Positions 1-9,292 of a DNA stretch of 64,000 bases are shown here, piece after piece (positions within the stretch are counted from its first letter, which is position 1; each line of letters begins with the position of its first letter). The stretch lies in assembly GCA_009889515.1 (NCBI GenBank), contig WUQR01000139.1:620001-684000 (forward strand). The letters run 5' to 3'. Source of the DNA: Nitrososphaerota archaeon. GTDB taxonomy: Archaea > Thermoproteota > Nitrososphaeria_A > Caldarchaeales > Calditenuaceae. Below the pieces are notes generated by a model. The model saw only the letters and a list, made by a program, of their open reading frames with translations, was not told the DNA's origin and ran no database searches. The position numbers and the translations under genes are program-made.

Positions 1-169
1 GGTCGTGTCCAAACCATTTCCTAAGCCCAGTACTAGGAGCTATTTCCCGCAACCAGAGGTCAATATGAGCTGACTCCCTACTCAAACCCCTGGGCCAGAT
101 CCTGTCTACCAGGACTCTAAACCCATCATCCTTAGCAGGCGGGTCATACACCCTTTTAATCTTAAACAC
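1..169 (-). CDS. DUF488 family protein, partial (runs off left edge)
   Basis: Reading the minus strand from a GTG at 169 gives about 56 residues that match the start of DUF488 (YeaO-like) proteins: KRVYDPP, then [15 protein letters not shown], then LWLREIAPS and RKWFGHD. The gene continues beyond base 1. A TTTTATAG box on the minus strand centred near 195 lies 26 nt upstream of the GTG, as expected for a leaderless archaeal transcript. DUF488 proteins are small soluble proteins of uncertain function. The family assignment rests on motif recognition from about half a protein; the start is inferred from the TATA spacing. Confidence 0.8.
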   Translation of the reverse strand, partial: MFKIKRVYDPPAKDDGFRVLVDRIWPRGLSRESAHIDLWLREIAPSTGLRKWFGHD

Positions 170-190
170 TACCGCGTGGCCTGCAGGCCC

Positions 191-199
191 CTATAAAAC
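191..199. promoter_or_regulatory. TATA element, possibly bidirectional
   Basis: TATAAAA reads on the plus strand and TTTTATA on the minus strand. It is 26 nt upstream of the GTG of the DUF488 gene on the minus strand and about 37 nt upstream of the small ORF on the plus strand. The minus-strand use is better supported. Confidence 0.5.
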
Positions 200-231
200 A
201 TTTCAAGATTTACAAGGGGACGTGTCTTTGG

Positions 232-423
232 GTGTTGTTAATGGGTGTCCTGCTGGGTGACATAGTCACTGCCCCAAGGTTTGGGCTGATGTACATCGAG
301 TTCGCAGACTATCTTTTCAGTCTCTGGTCATTCACCGGGCTAGTGCTAAGCCAGCTTGGGATAGCATCCTCTGTGATAATGTGCCTGTATAGAGGGAGGA
401 GGGGTTCAAAGACCAGAGGTTAA
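232..423 (+). CDS. Small hypothetical membrane protein
   Basis: This reading frame of 63 residues (TTG start; an ATG two codons later at 238 is an alternative) has one or two hydrophobic stretches and a basic C-terminal tail (YRGRRGSK), as in a small membrane protein with the tail inside. A TATAAAA box lies about 37 nt upstream and an AAGGGG stretch about 15 nt upstream. I recognise no family. It fills the space between the divergent DUF488 gene and the ATPase D gene region. It could be a chance open frame. Confidence 0.35.
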   Translation: MLLMGVLLGDIVTAPRFGLMYIEFADYLFSLWSFTGLVLSQLGIASSVIMCLYRGRRGSKTRG

Positions 424-431
424 GACCGATT

Positions 432-590
432 TCAGTGCCCCTTCTCCTCTCTACGCCTCGCCCCAGATAAGACCTTCTCCAACACGCTCCAAGTGTCCTT
501 CTCAACTTCGGCTGCTAGCTGGGCTGTTCGACCCCTAATTTTCGCCTCGCACTCTTTGAGGACCTCCTTTACCCTCTCCTCGATGCTCAA
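432..590 (-). CDS. 52-residue charged helical protein downstream of V-ATPase subunit D
   Basis: A TTG at 590 preceded by GAGGTGA (7 nt spacing) opens a 52-residue frame ending in TGA at 432-434. The product is rich in Glu, Lys and Arg, with heptad-like spacing (SIEERVKEVLKECEAKIRG, then QLAAEVEKDTW). This resembles the coiled-coil stalk subunits (E or H/G) of A-type ATPases. It lies 36 nt after the stop of subunit D, in the same direction. Seen: frame, ribosome binding site and composition. Inferred: a stalk-associated small subunit or assembly factor. No family assignment is possible from so short a sequence. Confidence 0.5.
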   Translation of the reverse strand: MSIEERVKEVLKECEAKIRGRTAQLAAEVEKDTWSVLEKVLSGARRREEKGH

Positions 591-626
591 CTCTGCCTCA
601 CCTCTGAGGCCTGCCCCTATTAAGCT

Positions 627-1277
627 TTAACCCGCCGCCTTTCTCTCTAGAACTTTCTTGATGTGCTTAAGCTTTACGAAATAGTCCCTGTCCGCCTCCT
701 CAAGCGCCATTGAGATGGTCTTGATAGCCTCCTCGTACCTCGGTATGATTATGTATTCGAGGGCGTTTAGGAGTCTTTGGGTCTTTCGAAGCTCATTCGC
801 TACCCTGAAGATGTTGTTCTCGGTTGCAGCCGCCTTGCAGATGTCCGTTATCACCCTCCTAATCTTCCTAGCCGCCTCGTCTAAGCTTATCGATGTGTCT
901 CCGAAACCGTATAGTAGGCCCGCCTCTTGGCTCTGGGCGTTTAGCGTTACGAGGGAGATGCCCATCATCGTGAAGGTGTCCATGCTTATGGTCACTGTCT
1001 CGGGGGCTGTGCGCGCTATAGACTCGATTTTCTGAGGGCCAAGCTCCATGTATGCTGAGAGCAGGTGTCTGTAGGACTCGGAAAGGTTTGAGAGTGCCCT
1101 GTTCCTCAGCTCTTGGGCCTCCTCCACAAGCTCGTTCAGCCGCGATATCAGAACATCCCGCTTATCCTCCAAGATCCTGTAGACCCTTTGGGCCGTCCTT
1201 ACAGCCCTCCTCAACCTTATCAGCTCTAGGCGGGTCCTAAGATAGCCCCGCCCGAACGAGACCGACATCCAAGTCAT
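627..1277 (-). CDS. atpD: V/A-type ATP synthase subunit D
   Basis: Subunit D forms the central rotor shaft of the archaeal A-type ATPase. The 216-residue product carries the family N-terminal pattern RTRLELIRLRRAV..AQR...LEDKRDVLI and the long C-terminal helix (NALEYIIIPRYEEAIKTISMALEE), so both arms of the coiled coil are visible. The frame is open further upstream to 1400, but family length and an AAATACTTATT element about 27 nt upstream of ATG 1277 favour this start; a second ATG at 1268 is also possible. It is divergent from the subunit B gene rather than downstream of it, which is unusual. A small charged ORF follows. Confidence 0.9.
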   Translation of the reverse strand: MTWMSVSFGRGYLRTRLELIRLRRAVRTAQRVYRILEDKRDVLISRLNELVEEAQELRNRALSNLSESYRHLLSAYMELGPQKIESIARTAPETVTISMDTFTMMGISLVTLNAQSQEAGLLYGFGDTSISLDEAARKIRRVITDICKAAATENNIFRVANELRKTQRLLNALEYIIIPRYEEAIKTISMALEEADRDYFVKLKHIKKVLERKAAG

Positions 1278-1360
1278 AGCGAAAGCCGCTTCAATAAGTA
1301 TTTTGCAAACCTCCATGAACCACTGAGGGTTTTTTAACAGGCAGTGTGTCTCAAGCATGG

Positions 1361-2761
1361 ATGAGAAGAAGTCGGGCAGGGGGAGGCGTGGAATATACAA
1401 CCGTTAGGGAGATTCGCGGGCCTCTGCTAGTCGTGGACCGTGTGGTGGGCGTATCCTATGACGAATTAGTCGAGGTTGAGACGCCGAGCGGTGAGACTAG
1501 GCTGGGACGCGTGTTGGAGGTGGGCGAGGGCAAGGCCATAGTGCAGGTGTTCGAGGGTACCAGCGGTCTCTCAATCGAGGGTGTAAAGGCAAGGTTCCTA
1601 GGCGAAACAATGAAGCTCGGAGTATCCGAAGAGCTACTTGGCAGGGTCTTTGACGGATTGGGCAGGCCTATAGACGGTCTCCCACCACCACCCGCCGAGG
1701 ACTACAGAGACATTAGCGGCGAACCAATAAATCCAGAGCAGAGAGAGTATCCGAGCGACTTCATCCAGACCGGCATCTCCGCAATCGATGTGATGAACAG
1801 TCTCGTCAGAGGTCAGAAGCTACCAGTATTCAGCGGACCCGGCCTGACCCACAACATACTCGCAGCCCAGATTGCGCGGCAGGCGGTAGTGCCGGGTAAG
1901 GAGGAGGAGTTCGCCGTCATCTTCGCGGCCCTCGGTGTCCAGAACGATGAAGCCCGCTTCTTCAGGCGAAGCCTAGAAGAGAGCGGGGCCATGGGGAGGT
2001 CCGCCCTCTTCCTAAACCTGGCCGACGACCCTGCCGTCGAGAGGATTATAACACCGCGCGTAGCCCTCACACTGGCCGAATTCCTAGCCTTCGAGAGAGA
2101 CTACAACATCCTAGTAATCATCACAGACATGACGAACTACTGTGAGGCGCTCAGAGAGATTAGCGCCGCGCGTGAGGAGGTTCCTGGGAGGAAGGGCTAC
2201 CCCGGCTACATGTACAGTGACTTGGCCTCCATCTACGAGCGGGCTGGCAGGATAAAGGGGAAGAAAGGGACGATAACTCAGATGCCAATACTCACCATGC
2301 CCAGTGACGACATAACACACCCCGTACCTGACTTGACGGGCTACATCACTGAGGGGCAAATAGTTCTGAGCAGGGACCTGCATAGGAAGGGTATATACCC
2401 GCCGATCAACGTTTTGATGAGTCTCTCAAGGCTCATGGGGCCCGGAGTCATAGCCCCCAAGAAGACGAGGCCAGACCACGGCGATGTCTCGAACCAGCTG
2501 TACGCCTCATACTCTAGAGCCGTCCAGCTGAGATCACTGGCGGAGATAGTGGGAAAGTCCAGCCTCTCACCCCAAGACATAAAGCTTATCGAGTTCGGTG
2601 ACCTATTCGAGAACCGCTTCCTAAGGCAGGGAGTGGATGAGAACAGGTCTCTCGACGAGTCACTGTCTATTGCTTGGGAGATATTGAGCACACTCCCCGA
2701 AGACAGCCTAACAAAGATTAAGCCAGAGTTCATTAAACAGTACTATAGAAAAGCAGGGTGA
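1361..2761 (+). CDS. atpB: V/A-type ATP synthase subunit B (non-catalytic)
   Basis: This is the regulatory nucleotide-binding subunit of the A1 head, alternating with catalytic subunit A. The 466-residue protein begins near [17 protein letters not shown], has the degenerate phosphate loop FSGPGLTHN around residues 157-165 (the catalytic GxxGxGKT is absent, as expected for B) and ends with the conserved [18 protein letters not shown] and [14 protein letters not shown] segments. A TTTTTTAAC box at about 1329-1339 is 26 nt upstream of ATG 1361, supporting a leaderless start; GTG 1346 and GTG 1388 are alternatives in frame. Subunits A, C, E, F and K are not in the window, and its 3' end overlaps the convergent DUF92 gene by 29 nt. 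Confidence 0.95.
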   Translation: MRRSRAGGGVEYTTVREIRGPLLVVDRVVGVSYDELVEVETPSGETRLGRVLEVGEGKAIVQVFEGTSGLSIEGVKARFLGETMKLGVSEELLGRVFDGLGRPIDGLPPPPAEDYRDISGEPINPEQREYPSDFIQTGISAIDVMNSLVRGQKLPVFSGPGLTHNILAAQIARQAVVPGKEEEFAVIFAALGVQNDEARFFRRSLEESGAMGRSALFLNLADDPAVERIITPRVALTLAEFLAFERDYNILVIITDMTNYCEALREISAAREEVPGRKGYPGYMYSDLASIYERAGRIKGKKGTITQMPILTMPSDDITHPVPDLTGYITEGQIVLSRDLHRKGIYPPINVLMSLSRLMGPGVIAPKKTRPDHGDVSNQLYASYSRAVQLRSLAEIVGKSSLSPQDIKLIEFGDLFENRFLRQGVDENRSLDESLSIAWEILSTLPEDSLTKIKPEFIKQYYRKAG

Positions 2762-3554
2762 TAGCCGCTCCCACAACCGCGCCGCTTAAACTGCATACAA
2801 TATTTACGGCGTGGTTATCCATAAGCCTGTAGCCCTTAACCAATTTAGCCACTCTCCCACAATGCGTGCTGAACTCAATAATTTTTCCACACGATTCGCA
2901 TCTGTATCGACCCTGTAGAAGTTGACCCACTATACTATCCACCGTCGTCCCCACTAAGCTCGCCGCTACAACTGAAGACCCTACTATGTGTGGGGCGAGG
3001 GGGTTGGATCCTCCTAGTGTCAAATAGGCTGTAATCAAGATAAGTGCTGAGAACAGAGCACCCATGTATCCTAGCAGGGAGACTCCTCCAGGTGTCCCTG
3101 GCTCGACCCTCCTGAAGCCTATGATTAGTATCGGTTCTTTCTTCTGGAGTAGGCCGACCTCAGTTGCCATTGTGTCAGCGAATACTGCGGCTATTGCTCC
3201 GATGTAACCGCTTAGAATGACCTCTGAGTATTGGGGGGCCAGTGCGTAGGCTATAGCGGCAGCAGCCGCGACGAGACCATTCCCCACCACATTTCTCCAG
3301 CCCCTCAACCCCTTTCTTGGCTCAGCCGCGCCCACTAGGCTCTTCCTATCATATCCGAGCTTCGTGAATAGGCCTGCGACGACTACAAAGACTGTCAACA
3401 GGAATATACCAATCCTACCCACCGTTAGGTAGACTATTCCTCCAATAGTTGCTGCAAGCAGCGTGCCATAGAGGTCGAGGATTTTTAACTTGTATGAGAG
3501 TAGAGAGAGTGTGGTGAGGACTATAACTATTTCGAGGGCAGGGATGGAGTTCAT
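2733..3554 (-). CDS. DUF92 family polytopic membrane protein
   Basis: The 273-residue protein has about seven hydrophobic segments and the DUF92/TMEM19 hallmarks: [19 protein letters not shown] near residue 85, [10 protein letters not shown] near 130, [11 protein letters not shown] near 155 and a C-terminal Cys/His pair region ([16 protein letters not shown]) before DNHAVN. Plant members of this family (VTE6) phosphorylate phytyl phosphate, so archaeal members may act on polyprenyl phosphates, but this is inference. Its ATG overlaps the stop of the histidyl-tRNA synthetase gene (ATGA), so the two are probably cotranscribed. Confidence 0.85.
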   Translation of the reverse strand: MNSIPALEIVIVLTTLSLLSYKLKILDLYGTLLAATIGGIVYLTVGRIGIFLLTVFVVVAGLFTKLGYDRKSLVGAAEPRKGLRGWRNVVGNGLVAAAAAIAYALAPQYSEVILSGYIGAIAAVFADTMATEVGLLQKKEPILIIGFRRVEPGTPGGVSLLGYMGALFSALILITAYLTLGGSNPLAPHIVGSSVVAASLVGTTVDSIVGQLLQGRYRCESCGKIIEFSTHCGRVAKLVKGYRLMDNHAVNIVCSLSGAVVGAAITLLFYSTV

Positions 3555-4870
3555 GACCCCACCCTTGTCCTGCCTAGAAGCGACTCCGCCCGCTCATATA
3601 TTTCTTCAACTCGCCATTCCTCCTGAAACCTCCCCTCCAAATCCCTCACACTCACAGTCTTGCTCTCAACCTCACGCCTCCCAATCAATACGAGGAATCT
3701 CGCACCACGCCTCTCGGCCCTGCGTATCGCCTCCGAGGGACTGTAGGCCGCCATCTCAAGCTCTGTCGGCACACCAGCCCTCCTGAACTCGTGGGCCGCC
3801 CTGAATGCAAACTCTATAGACTCCTCGGCAAGAGGCGCGACTAAGGCTAGTGGAGAGTCGGGCTGTGGCTTAACCATCAATCTGTCCGTGAGATACTGCA
3901 TGATCCTTGTTAAACCTATTGCGAAGCCAACTCCAGGGGTCTCAGGGCCACCGATCAGCGATACTAGGCCGTCGTAGCGTCCCCCACCGCCCAGCGCTAT
4001 CTCGGCACCTTGCCCAAATACCTCGAAGATGAAGCCGGTGTAGTATGAAAGCCCCCGCGCAAACCCGGGATAGTATATGATTCTAGCGGGCTCGACGACC
4101 TGTGACGCTAATTTTACAATCTTTCTCAGGTTCTCCAACTCCTTACACGCCCGCTCAGCTTTAGATAACTTCGCCATCAACTCGTCTATAGTTTCTATTG
4201 CAGGGCCTGCTGGATGCGCGGCTACTTCTTTAAAGAGGGTTGCCGCCTCTCTGTCCTTTGCCAGTTTGCGGACGCTTTCCTCCGCCTCCTCCACCCTACC
4301 CCTGTCTAAGAGGCCTAGAATCGTATCCTGGTCATCGTCCTCGATGCCCGCCGCGGACATGATTGCCCTATGGACGCCCACATGGCCCACCTTGAAGTAG
4401 TAGTCCCTGATTCCAACCCGTCTCAGGAAGTCGTCAAAGATGACCATGCACTCGGCGTCAGCTGCTGGCTCCTTTGAGCCGAAGATCTCGAAGCCCCCGT
4501 GATAGAACCTCCGCCTCCTCCCCCACTGGGGTTCATCTAGCCTGTAGCAGTCTGCAACATAGCCCAGCCTGATGGGCCGCGGGCTCCTACTAAGCTTACC
4601 AGCCACCAAACGCGCGATCGGTGCAGTCATCTCGGGTCTAAGGACGAGTCTGCGGCCGTGCACATCCTCGAAGACATACATGTGGCTGAGGATCTCTTGG
4701 CCAGACTTCACCGCGAAGAGCTCATAGTACTCGACCGGCGGAGTCTCAACTTCCCTGTACCCGTAGAGCCTGAATAGGAGTCTGACTGTCTCCACCAGAC
4801 TCCGGTGCAGGGGAATCTCCTCTGGCAGGATGTCGTCCATTCCCCGTGGAGGAGCTAGCGGTACCTTCAC
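3551..4870 (-). CDS. hisS: Histidyl-tRNA synthetase
   Basis: This class II synthetase charges tRNA-His. The 439-residue form starts just before PLAPPRGMDDILPEE, the conserved family start. Motif 2 is present (LRPEMTAPIAR, then CYRLDEPQWGRRRRFYHGGFE), as are the histidine-binding segments LSYYTGFIFEVFG and ALGGGGRYDGL, and a C-terminal anticodon-binding domain. The frame is open upstream to 5005, but that extension is hydrophobic and unlike the family. A TATA box at 4901-4908 lies 30-35 nt upstream of TTG 4873/GTG 4870, so the message is nearly leaderless. The downstream partner is the DUF92 gene. Confidence 0.95.
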   Translation of the reverse strand: MKVPLAPPRGMDDILPEEIPLHRSLVETVRLLFRLYGYREVETPPVEYYELFAVKSGQEILSHMYVFEDVHGRRLVLRPEMTAPIARLVAGKLSRSPRPIRLGYVADCYRLDEPQWGRRRRFYHGGFEIFGSKEPAADAECMVIFDDFLRRVGIRDYYFKVGHVGVHRAIMSAAGIEDDDQDTILGLLDRGRVEEAEESVRKLAKDREAATLFKEVAAHPAGPAIETIDELMAKLSKAERACKELENLRKIVKLASQVVEPARIIYYPGFARGLSYYTGFIFEVFGQGAEIALGGGGRYDGLVSLIGGPETPGVGFAIGLTRIMQYLTDRLMVKPQPDSPLALVAPLAEESIEFAFRAAHEFRRAGVPTELEMAAYSPSEAIRRAERRGARFLVLIGRREVESKTVSVRDLEGRFQEEWRVEEIYERAESLLGRTRVGS

Positions 4871-4900
4871 CAACCGTCTATGCAGAAGACAAACGCCACC

Positions 4901-4909
4901 ATATAAAAG
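4901..4909 (-). promoter_or_regulatory. TATA box of hisS
   Basis: On the minus strand this reads TCTTTTATAT. It lies about 32 nt upstream of the chosen start and within the over-long open frame, which is the main reason for rejecting the upstream start. Confidence 0.6.
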
Positions 4910-5016
4910 ACCACCTCGGAACCCCATCGATAAGGCAGGGAGAAGACACGCCCATAACATAACCATCCAGAACACCCACATAACGTTAAATCCACGAGAC
5001 ACCAAACCGAATATGT

Positions 5017-5090
<74 letters not shown>

Positions 5091-5199
5091 TATTTCTAAT
5101 ACGCGTCCTTACACAGCAACAACAATGACACAGGATAGTCTTCCACGTTTGTAAACAGCTTACCCTACTGTGTTACTCATATGGTTAAAAGGAGAAAAT

Positions 5200-5739
5200 C
5201 TATCTCCTACTGCTCCGCAGTTGCGTGTAGAGCCCCAGTGCCGCAAGTAGGACTGTCAAGGTGAGGGTGATGAGTAGCGGCACGCCCAATATGTTAAGTG
5301 ATTGGATGAGGAGGAGGCTCCCCAACAAGACGGTTGTTACAGCTAGGATTTTGTCGGAGAGTAACACGCCTATAACGAATAGTATAATGCTAACCACTAT
5401 GCCGATGACCATGTTTGCACCAAGCCCTGATGCTAGGTTGTACCCCAGTATGCCGAGGGCTATCCCGATACCGAGCCTAAGTATGAAGATGGCTATGAGG
5501 CCGCCCAAGACAAAGCCCACTATCGCCGCGACTAGGGTCAGTAGGCCGCCTAGGTAAGGGTATAGAAATGCTGCAGTTATGAGGGCGACCGCTACACCAC
5601 CCGTAATGAAGACGAGGGCTTTCGCTATCTTCCTACCTATGAAGATCAGCGCCAGCGCCACCACGACCAATACAGCAACCGGTACAAAGGATACGGGTGA
5701 GGGTAAAAACGAGTACAACAGATCAAGACCCGCGTACAA
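5200..5739 (-). CDS. Hypothetical polytopic membrane protein
   Basis: The 179-residue product is almost entirely hydrophobic, with about six predicted membrane helices rich in Gly, Ile, Val and Leu (for example GGLLTLVAAIVGFVLGGLIA) and short polar loops (GRKIAK, SDKIL). It ends in a basic tail (QLRSSRR). The glycine spacing recalls TMEM198-type proteins, but I make no firm assignment. It stands alone between tRNA-Lys and a 200-base promoter region, so context gives no clue to its role. Confidence 0.65.
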   Translation of the reverse strand: MYAGLDLLYSFLPSPVSFVPVAVLVVVALALIFIGRKIAKALVFITGGVAVALITAAFLYPYLGGLLTLVAAIVGFVLGGLIAIFILRLGIGIALGILGYNLASGLGANMVIGIVVSIILFVIGVLLSDKILAVTTVLLGSLLLIQSLNILGVPLLITLTLTVLLAALGLYTQLRSSRR

Positions 5740-5940
5740 GGATTCTCCTACTACCCTATTCTAAAGACCCGGGACTTAAACATGATTATGGTGATGCTTA
5801 CCTGTGTATAGAGGGTTTTTCGGTAATATCTGCCTGACATCGCTCTCTTGCATGCTTTTGTTTGGGACGGTTTGTATTAGTGGGTAGAATATCTATTTTA
5901 TGGTTAAAGCTTATATTTGGATCACCTCTACCCTAATTGT

Positions 5941-6375
5941 GTGAGTGGCCGATACGTTTTCGGTTCCAAGGAGTGGATTGAGGCTTTTGTGAACATTTTG
6001 AACAGTGATAAGGAGTATGAGTCAGCTGCGCGGAATTGGGAGGACCCTATCATATTGGCCATAACTAGTCTGCCGCCGCCGGTTAAAGAACACTTTAAGG
6101 CGGAGCAGGTTGCCGTCTGGCTTGACCTCTATCATGGGAAGTGTCGCGGTTTTGAGATGTTGTCGAGGGCTGAGGAGAAGGAGGCTCCCATAGTGATAAT
6201 GGGCTCGTATGAGGTGATGAAGAAGGTGGCGCAGGGCAAGCTCAGCCCAACTGTGGCTGTGATGACTGGGCAGCTGAAGGTAAAGGGTAATGTAGCCAAG
6301 CTCCTCTCTAATGCGGCGGCTTCCTCCGCCTTCGTCAATGCTATCAAGAAGGTTCCTACCGAGTTCTTGGCATGA
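5941..6375 (+). CDS. SCP-2 sterol-transfer domain protein
   Basis: This 144-residue protein is a stand-alone SCP-2-type lipid-binding domain: WIEAFVNILNSDKEYESAARNWE at the start, then a hydrophobic sheet and the end motif SPTVAVMTGQLKVKGNVAKLL. Such domains bind acyl chains or acyl-CoA and often sit near lipid-degradation genes, as here. A TTATATTTG box at 5911-5919 is 27 nt upstream of GTG 5941, which supports that start over the TTG at 5917. The next gene follows after 9 nt with its ribosome binding site at the SCP-2 stop, so the two form an operon. Confidence 0.85.
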   Translation: MSGRYVFGSKEWIEAFVNILNSDKEYESAARNWEDPIILAITSLPPPVKEHFKAEQVAVWLDLYHGKCRGFEMLSRAEEKEAPIVIMGSYEVMKKVAQGKLSPTVAVMTGQLKVKGNVAKLLSNAAASSAFVNAIKKVPTEFLA

Positions 6376-6384
6376 GGTGTCTCT

Positions 6385-7425
6385 ATGCGGGCGGTTAAGT
6401 GGTATGGTCCTTTTGACGTGAGGGTCGAGGAAGCTCCGGAGCCCACCATCAAGCTGGATGAAGACGCGTTAGTCAGGCCTACCGCTGCAGCTATCTGCGG
6501 GACAGACTTACACGTCTACACTGGTGCGCTGACAGTTGTGCCTGGAGGGATTTTAGGGCATGAGTTCATGGGTGTGGTGGAGAAGGTGGGTCGTGGTGTC
6601 AGACGCTTCAGGGAGGGGGACAGGGTTATAGTATCTGCTTGGATTGCTGATGGAAGTTGCTGGTTCTGTCGAAGACAGCTGCATACCCAGTGTGAGAATA
6701 CGAATATATTCGGTATGGGTCCTGCCTATGGTGAGAGCCTCGACGGTGCCTTCGCAGAGCTTGTAAGGGTTCCATATGCGGACACTGTGATGATAAAGGC
6801 TCCGGAGAATATTCCTGATGAGAAACTGGTCATGGTTAGTGATGCGCTTCCCACAGGCCATGACGCAGTTGTTAACGCCGGTATGGAGCCTGGCGACGTA
6901 GTAGCTGTTTTAGGATGTGGGCCGATCGGATTGTTGAGTGGCATGTGTGCCGCCGCCTTCGGCGCCTCTCAAGTGATAGCTATCGACGTGGTGAAAGAGA
7001 GGCTAGAGGTGGCTAAGTCTCTCGGCTTCACCACTATTAACGCGTCGGAGGTGGACCCGGCTGAAGAGGTTCGGAATTTGACTGATGGGCGTGGAGCTGA
7101 CATCGTAGTTGAGGCTGTGGGAAAGACTGTAGAGCCGTTGCGCACTGCCATTGACATGGTGAGGAAGAAGGGCACTGTCTCGGTTGTCGGCTTCCACCTC
7201 CAAGAATACAGTGTTCCGGTTGGTGGGCTGTGGCTGACAGAGAAGAGGGTCATCTTCTCAATAGGCAACCCTATAAGGAGCGGTGAGAGGCTAACTAGAC
7301 TAGTCGCCAGCGGAAGGATCGATCCAAGCAAGATAATATCACATAGAGTCGACTTGGAAAATGTTCCCAAGGGGTTTGAACTCTTCGAGAAGAAGAAGGC
7401 CTTGAAGGTCCTCGTGAAGTATTAG
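6385..7425 (+). CDS. Zinc-dependent alcohol dehydrogenase, medium-chain family
   Basis: A 346-residue MDR-type NAD(P)-dependent dehydrogenase. Catalytic zinc residues are recognisable at C38 (AAICGTDLH) and H59-E60 (GHEF). The structural zinc lobe DGSCWFCRRQLHTQC has three cysteines plus an Asp in place of the first. The nucleotide-binding fold starts at VAVLGCGPIGLL, with D following the second strand (IAIDVV), which favours NAD over NADP. GAGGTG lies 6 nt upstream of the ATG. The substrate is unknown; the neighbouring ThDP enzyme and fatty-acid genes suggest short-chain alcohols or diols. Its stop overlaps that of the convergent ThDP enzyme. Confidence 0.9.
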   Translation: MRAVKWYGPFDVRVEEAPEPTIKLDEDALVRPTAAAICGTDLHVYTGALTVVPGGILGHEFMGVVEKVGRGVRRFREGDRVIVSAWIADGSCWFCRRQLHTQCENTNIFGMGPAYGESLDGAFAELVRVPYADTVMIKAPENIPDEKLVMVSDALPTGHDAVVNAGMEPGDVVAVLGCGPIGLLSGMCAAAFGASQVIAIDVVKERLEVAKSLGFTTINASEVDPAEEVRNLTDGRGADIVVEAVGKTVEPLRTAIDMVRKKGTVSVVGFHLQEYSVPVGGLWLTEKRVIFSIGNPIRSGERLTRLVASGRIDPSKIISHRVDLENVPKGFELFEKKKALKVLVKY

Positions 7426-9200
7426 CGCGACGCCTGCGCCCTAGCCTCTACCTCTTCTTCTTTATACTCCCTCTCAGGCGGCTCGCAGCCCTCCAGCCAG
7501 ATGGCAGCAAGCGTCTCTAGGTCCGGAGGGGTTAGATTAGCCTCGCTGTCAACCCTGACATCCACGACGGCGGGCTTCCCGGCAGTAGCCGCCTCTTCAA
7601 GCGCACCCCTCAGCTCCTCCGCCCTCTCAACGCGTATACCCACACAGCCCATCGCCTCGGCGATAAGGTCATGTCGCACGTCCGAAAAGTCTACACCGAT
7701 GTATCTAGAGCCGAAGTATAATTTCTGTGCACCTTTTATCATGCCCCACTGGGTATCGTTGAAGACTATTGCGACTATCTCGGCCTTGAGCCTCGCAGCC
7801 GTCTCGAGCTCCTGTACATTGAGCATGAAGGCGCCGTCGCCGGTTAGAAGGTAGACGGGCTTTTCGGGCTTAGCGATCTTCGCTGCTATCGCGTATGGGA
7901 GGCCTGAGCCGAGGTGGCCCGAGTCTGCTGCCCATAGGAAGGTGTTAGGCTCGTAGATCCTGTTGAGGTAGTGGGCCCAGACTGCTGTGTTTCCACCGTC
8001 TACTACGCTGATTGCGTCGCGGGGGAAGAATCTCCTAGCTTCGTAGACTACTCTTAGTGGATGTATTGGGTGGGAACTCTTAAGCGCTATCTCGAGGAAT
8101 CCCTTCTCCCACTCCTCAGTCAGTCTCCTAAACTCTGCCAGGTCTCTCACAGGCTCGATGCGCATAGCCCGCAGCTCCTCAATCAACTGTTGGAGAACAG
8201 CCTTGGCGTCTCCGACGAGCGCGAGGTCAACAGGCCTATTCAATCCTATCATCTCGGGGTCGATATCTATCTGTATCCACCTCTGCACCCCTACCTCCCC
8301 CCACGGGGGAGACCGCCCCCACATATCGGTGTCGCCCAGCTTACCTCCCACATGCAGCACCACGTCAGCCATGGACTGTGCAGCAAGCGCCCCCGGACTA
8401 CCGGGTATCAAGCAATATTCAGAGTCCTCAGGGACCACACCCCTACCCGAGAGGCTTGTCACGACAGGCGCTTTCAAAAGCTCAGCCAGAGCTTTGACCT
8501 CTTCAGATGCCCCGCTTCTAAGAACACCGGCACCTGCATGTATCAGTGGAAGCTTGGCATGGGCTAACATTATGGCGGCCTCCCTAACGAGGGCCTTATC
8601 CGTATGGATCGGATGTGTGGGTCTATACATGTGTGGTGGATGGATGGTTTTCTCCGGCTCAATATCCATCTCGCCAAATACTACGTCAGATGGGACGTCC
8701 AGGTGGACGGGGCCCGGCCTTCCAGTCAATGCGACTCTAAAGGCTCTCTGGACCAGCTCTGGAATCCTTGATATGTGGTTTATCACGGCGGTCCACTTTG
8801 TAATTGGCTTGAACAGCCCATGCTGGTCGAGAGATTGCATACTCCCGTGCTCGGGGTAGATTCTAAAACTCTGGTTCTGGGCAGTTATTATTACCATCGG
8901 TATACTGTCGGCAAATGCAGCGTAGACACCTGGCACTAAATCAGCCGCACCGGGACCGACTGTCCCGGTACATACTGCAACCTTCCCCGTAACACGGTAG
9001 TAGGCATCCGCCATGTGAGCGGCTGCTTGCTCATGCCTCGTCATCACAAACCTCAATCCGCGCTTGGAGCCTATCCTGTAGATCGCGTCATAGAATGGAA
9101 TACACCGGTCTCCCGGAATTCCAAAGACATACTCTACACCCTCCTTCAGGAGGCACTCGACCAGTATCTCTCCACCGGAGAGTTTTACCAAACCGCCCAC
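7422..9200 (-). CDS. ThDP-dependent enzyme of the acetolactate synthase family
   Basis: About 592 residues with the three-domain layout of acetolactate synthase-like enzymes: N-terminal pyrimidine-binding domain with the catalytic Glu in TRHEQAAAHMADAY, a central domain, and the C-terminal diphosphate-binding motif GDGAFMLNVQELETAARL...FND. No regulatory small subunit (ilvN) is adjacent, so it need not be the branched-chain enzyme; decarboxylase or 2-hydroxyacyl-CoA lyase activity is equally possible beside acyl-CoA genes. GTG 9200 lies about 30 nt downstream of a TTAATATA element; TTG 9191 is an alternative. The open frame extends to 9275, but that part does not look like the family. Confidence 0.85.
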   Translation of the reverse strand: MGGLVKLSGGEILVECLLKEGVEYVFGIPGDRCIPFYDAIYRIGSKRGLRFVMTRHEQAAAHMADAYYRVTGKVAVCTGTVGPGAADLVPGVYAAFADSIPMVIITAQNQSFRIYPEHGSMQSLDQHGLFKPITKWTAVINHISRIPELVQRAFRVALTGRPGPVHLDVPSDVVFGEMDIEPEKTIHPPHMYRPTHPIHTDKALVREAAIMLAHAKLPLIHAGAGVLRSGASEEVKALAELLKAPVVTSLSGRGVVPEDSEYCLIPGSPGALAAQSMADVVLHVGGKLGDTDMWGRSPPWGEVGVQRWIQIDIDPEMIGLNRPVDLALVGDAKAVLQQLIEELRAMRIEPVRDLAEFRRLTEEWEKGFLEIALKSSHPIHPLRVVYEARRFFPRDAISVVDGGNTAVWAHYLNRIYEPNTFLWAADSGHLGSGLPYAIAAKIAKPEKPVYLLTGDGAFMLNVQELETAARLKAEIVAIVFNDTQWGMIKGAQKLYFGSRYIGVDFSDVRHDLIAEAMGCVGIRVERAEELRGALEEAATAGKPAVVDVRVDSEANLTPPDLETLAAIWLEGCEPPEREYKEEEVEARAQASR

Positions 9201-9292
9201 CCGCCCGTATTTAACATTTAGCAGGTATATTAATAATGTCCTTAACAAAGACTTATTAGAGCTAGAGAGAGTCAAGCCTCGGTGGCTATAGA

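Noticed and set aside
1278-1400. N-terminal extension of atpD
   Set aside because: It overlaps the atpB promoter and start, and the family begins near residue 42 of the long frame.
2111-2733. Minus-strand open frames inside atpB
   Set aside because: Shadows of a conserved gene, with low-complexity composition.
4871-5005. N-terminal extension of hisS
   Set aside because: The extension is hydrophobic and unlike histidyl-tRNA synthetases, and the TATA box lies inside it.
8061-8859. Two open frames of 168 and 233 residues on the plus strand
   Set aside because: They lie antisense within the well-conserved ThDP enzyme and have no recognisable protein features.
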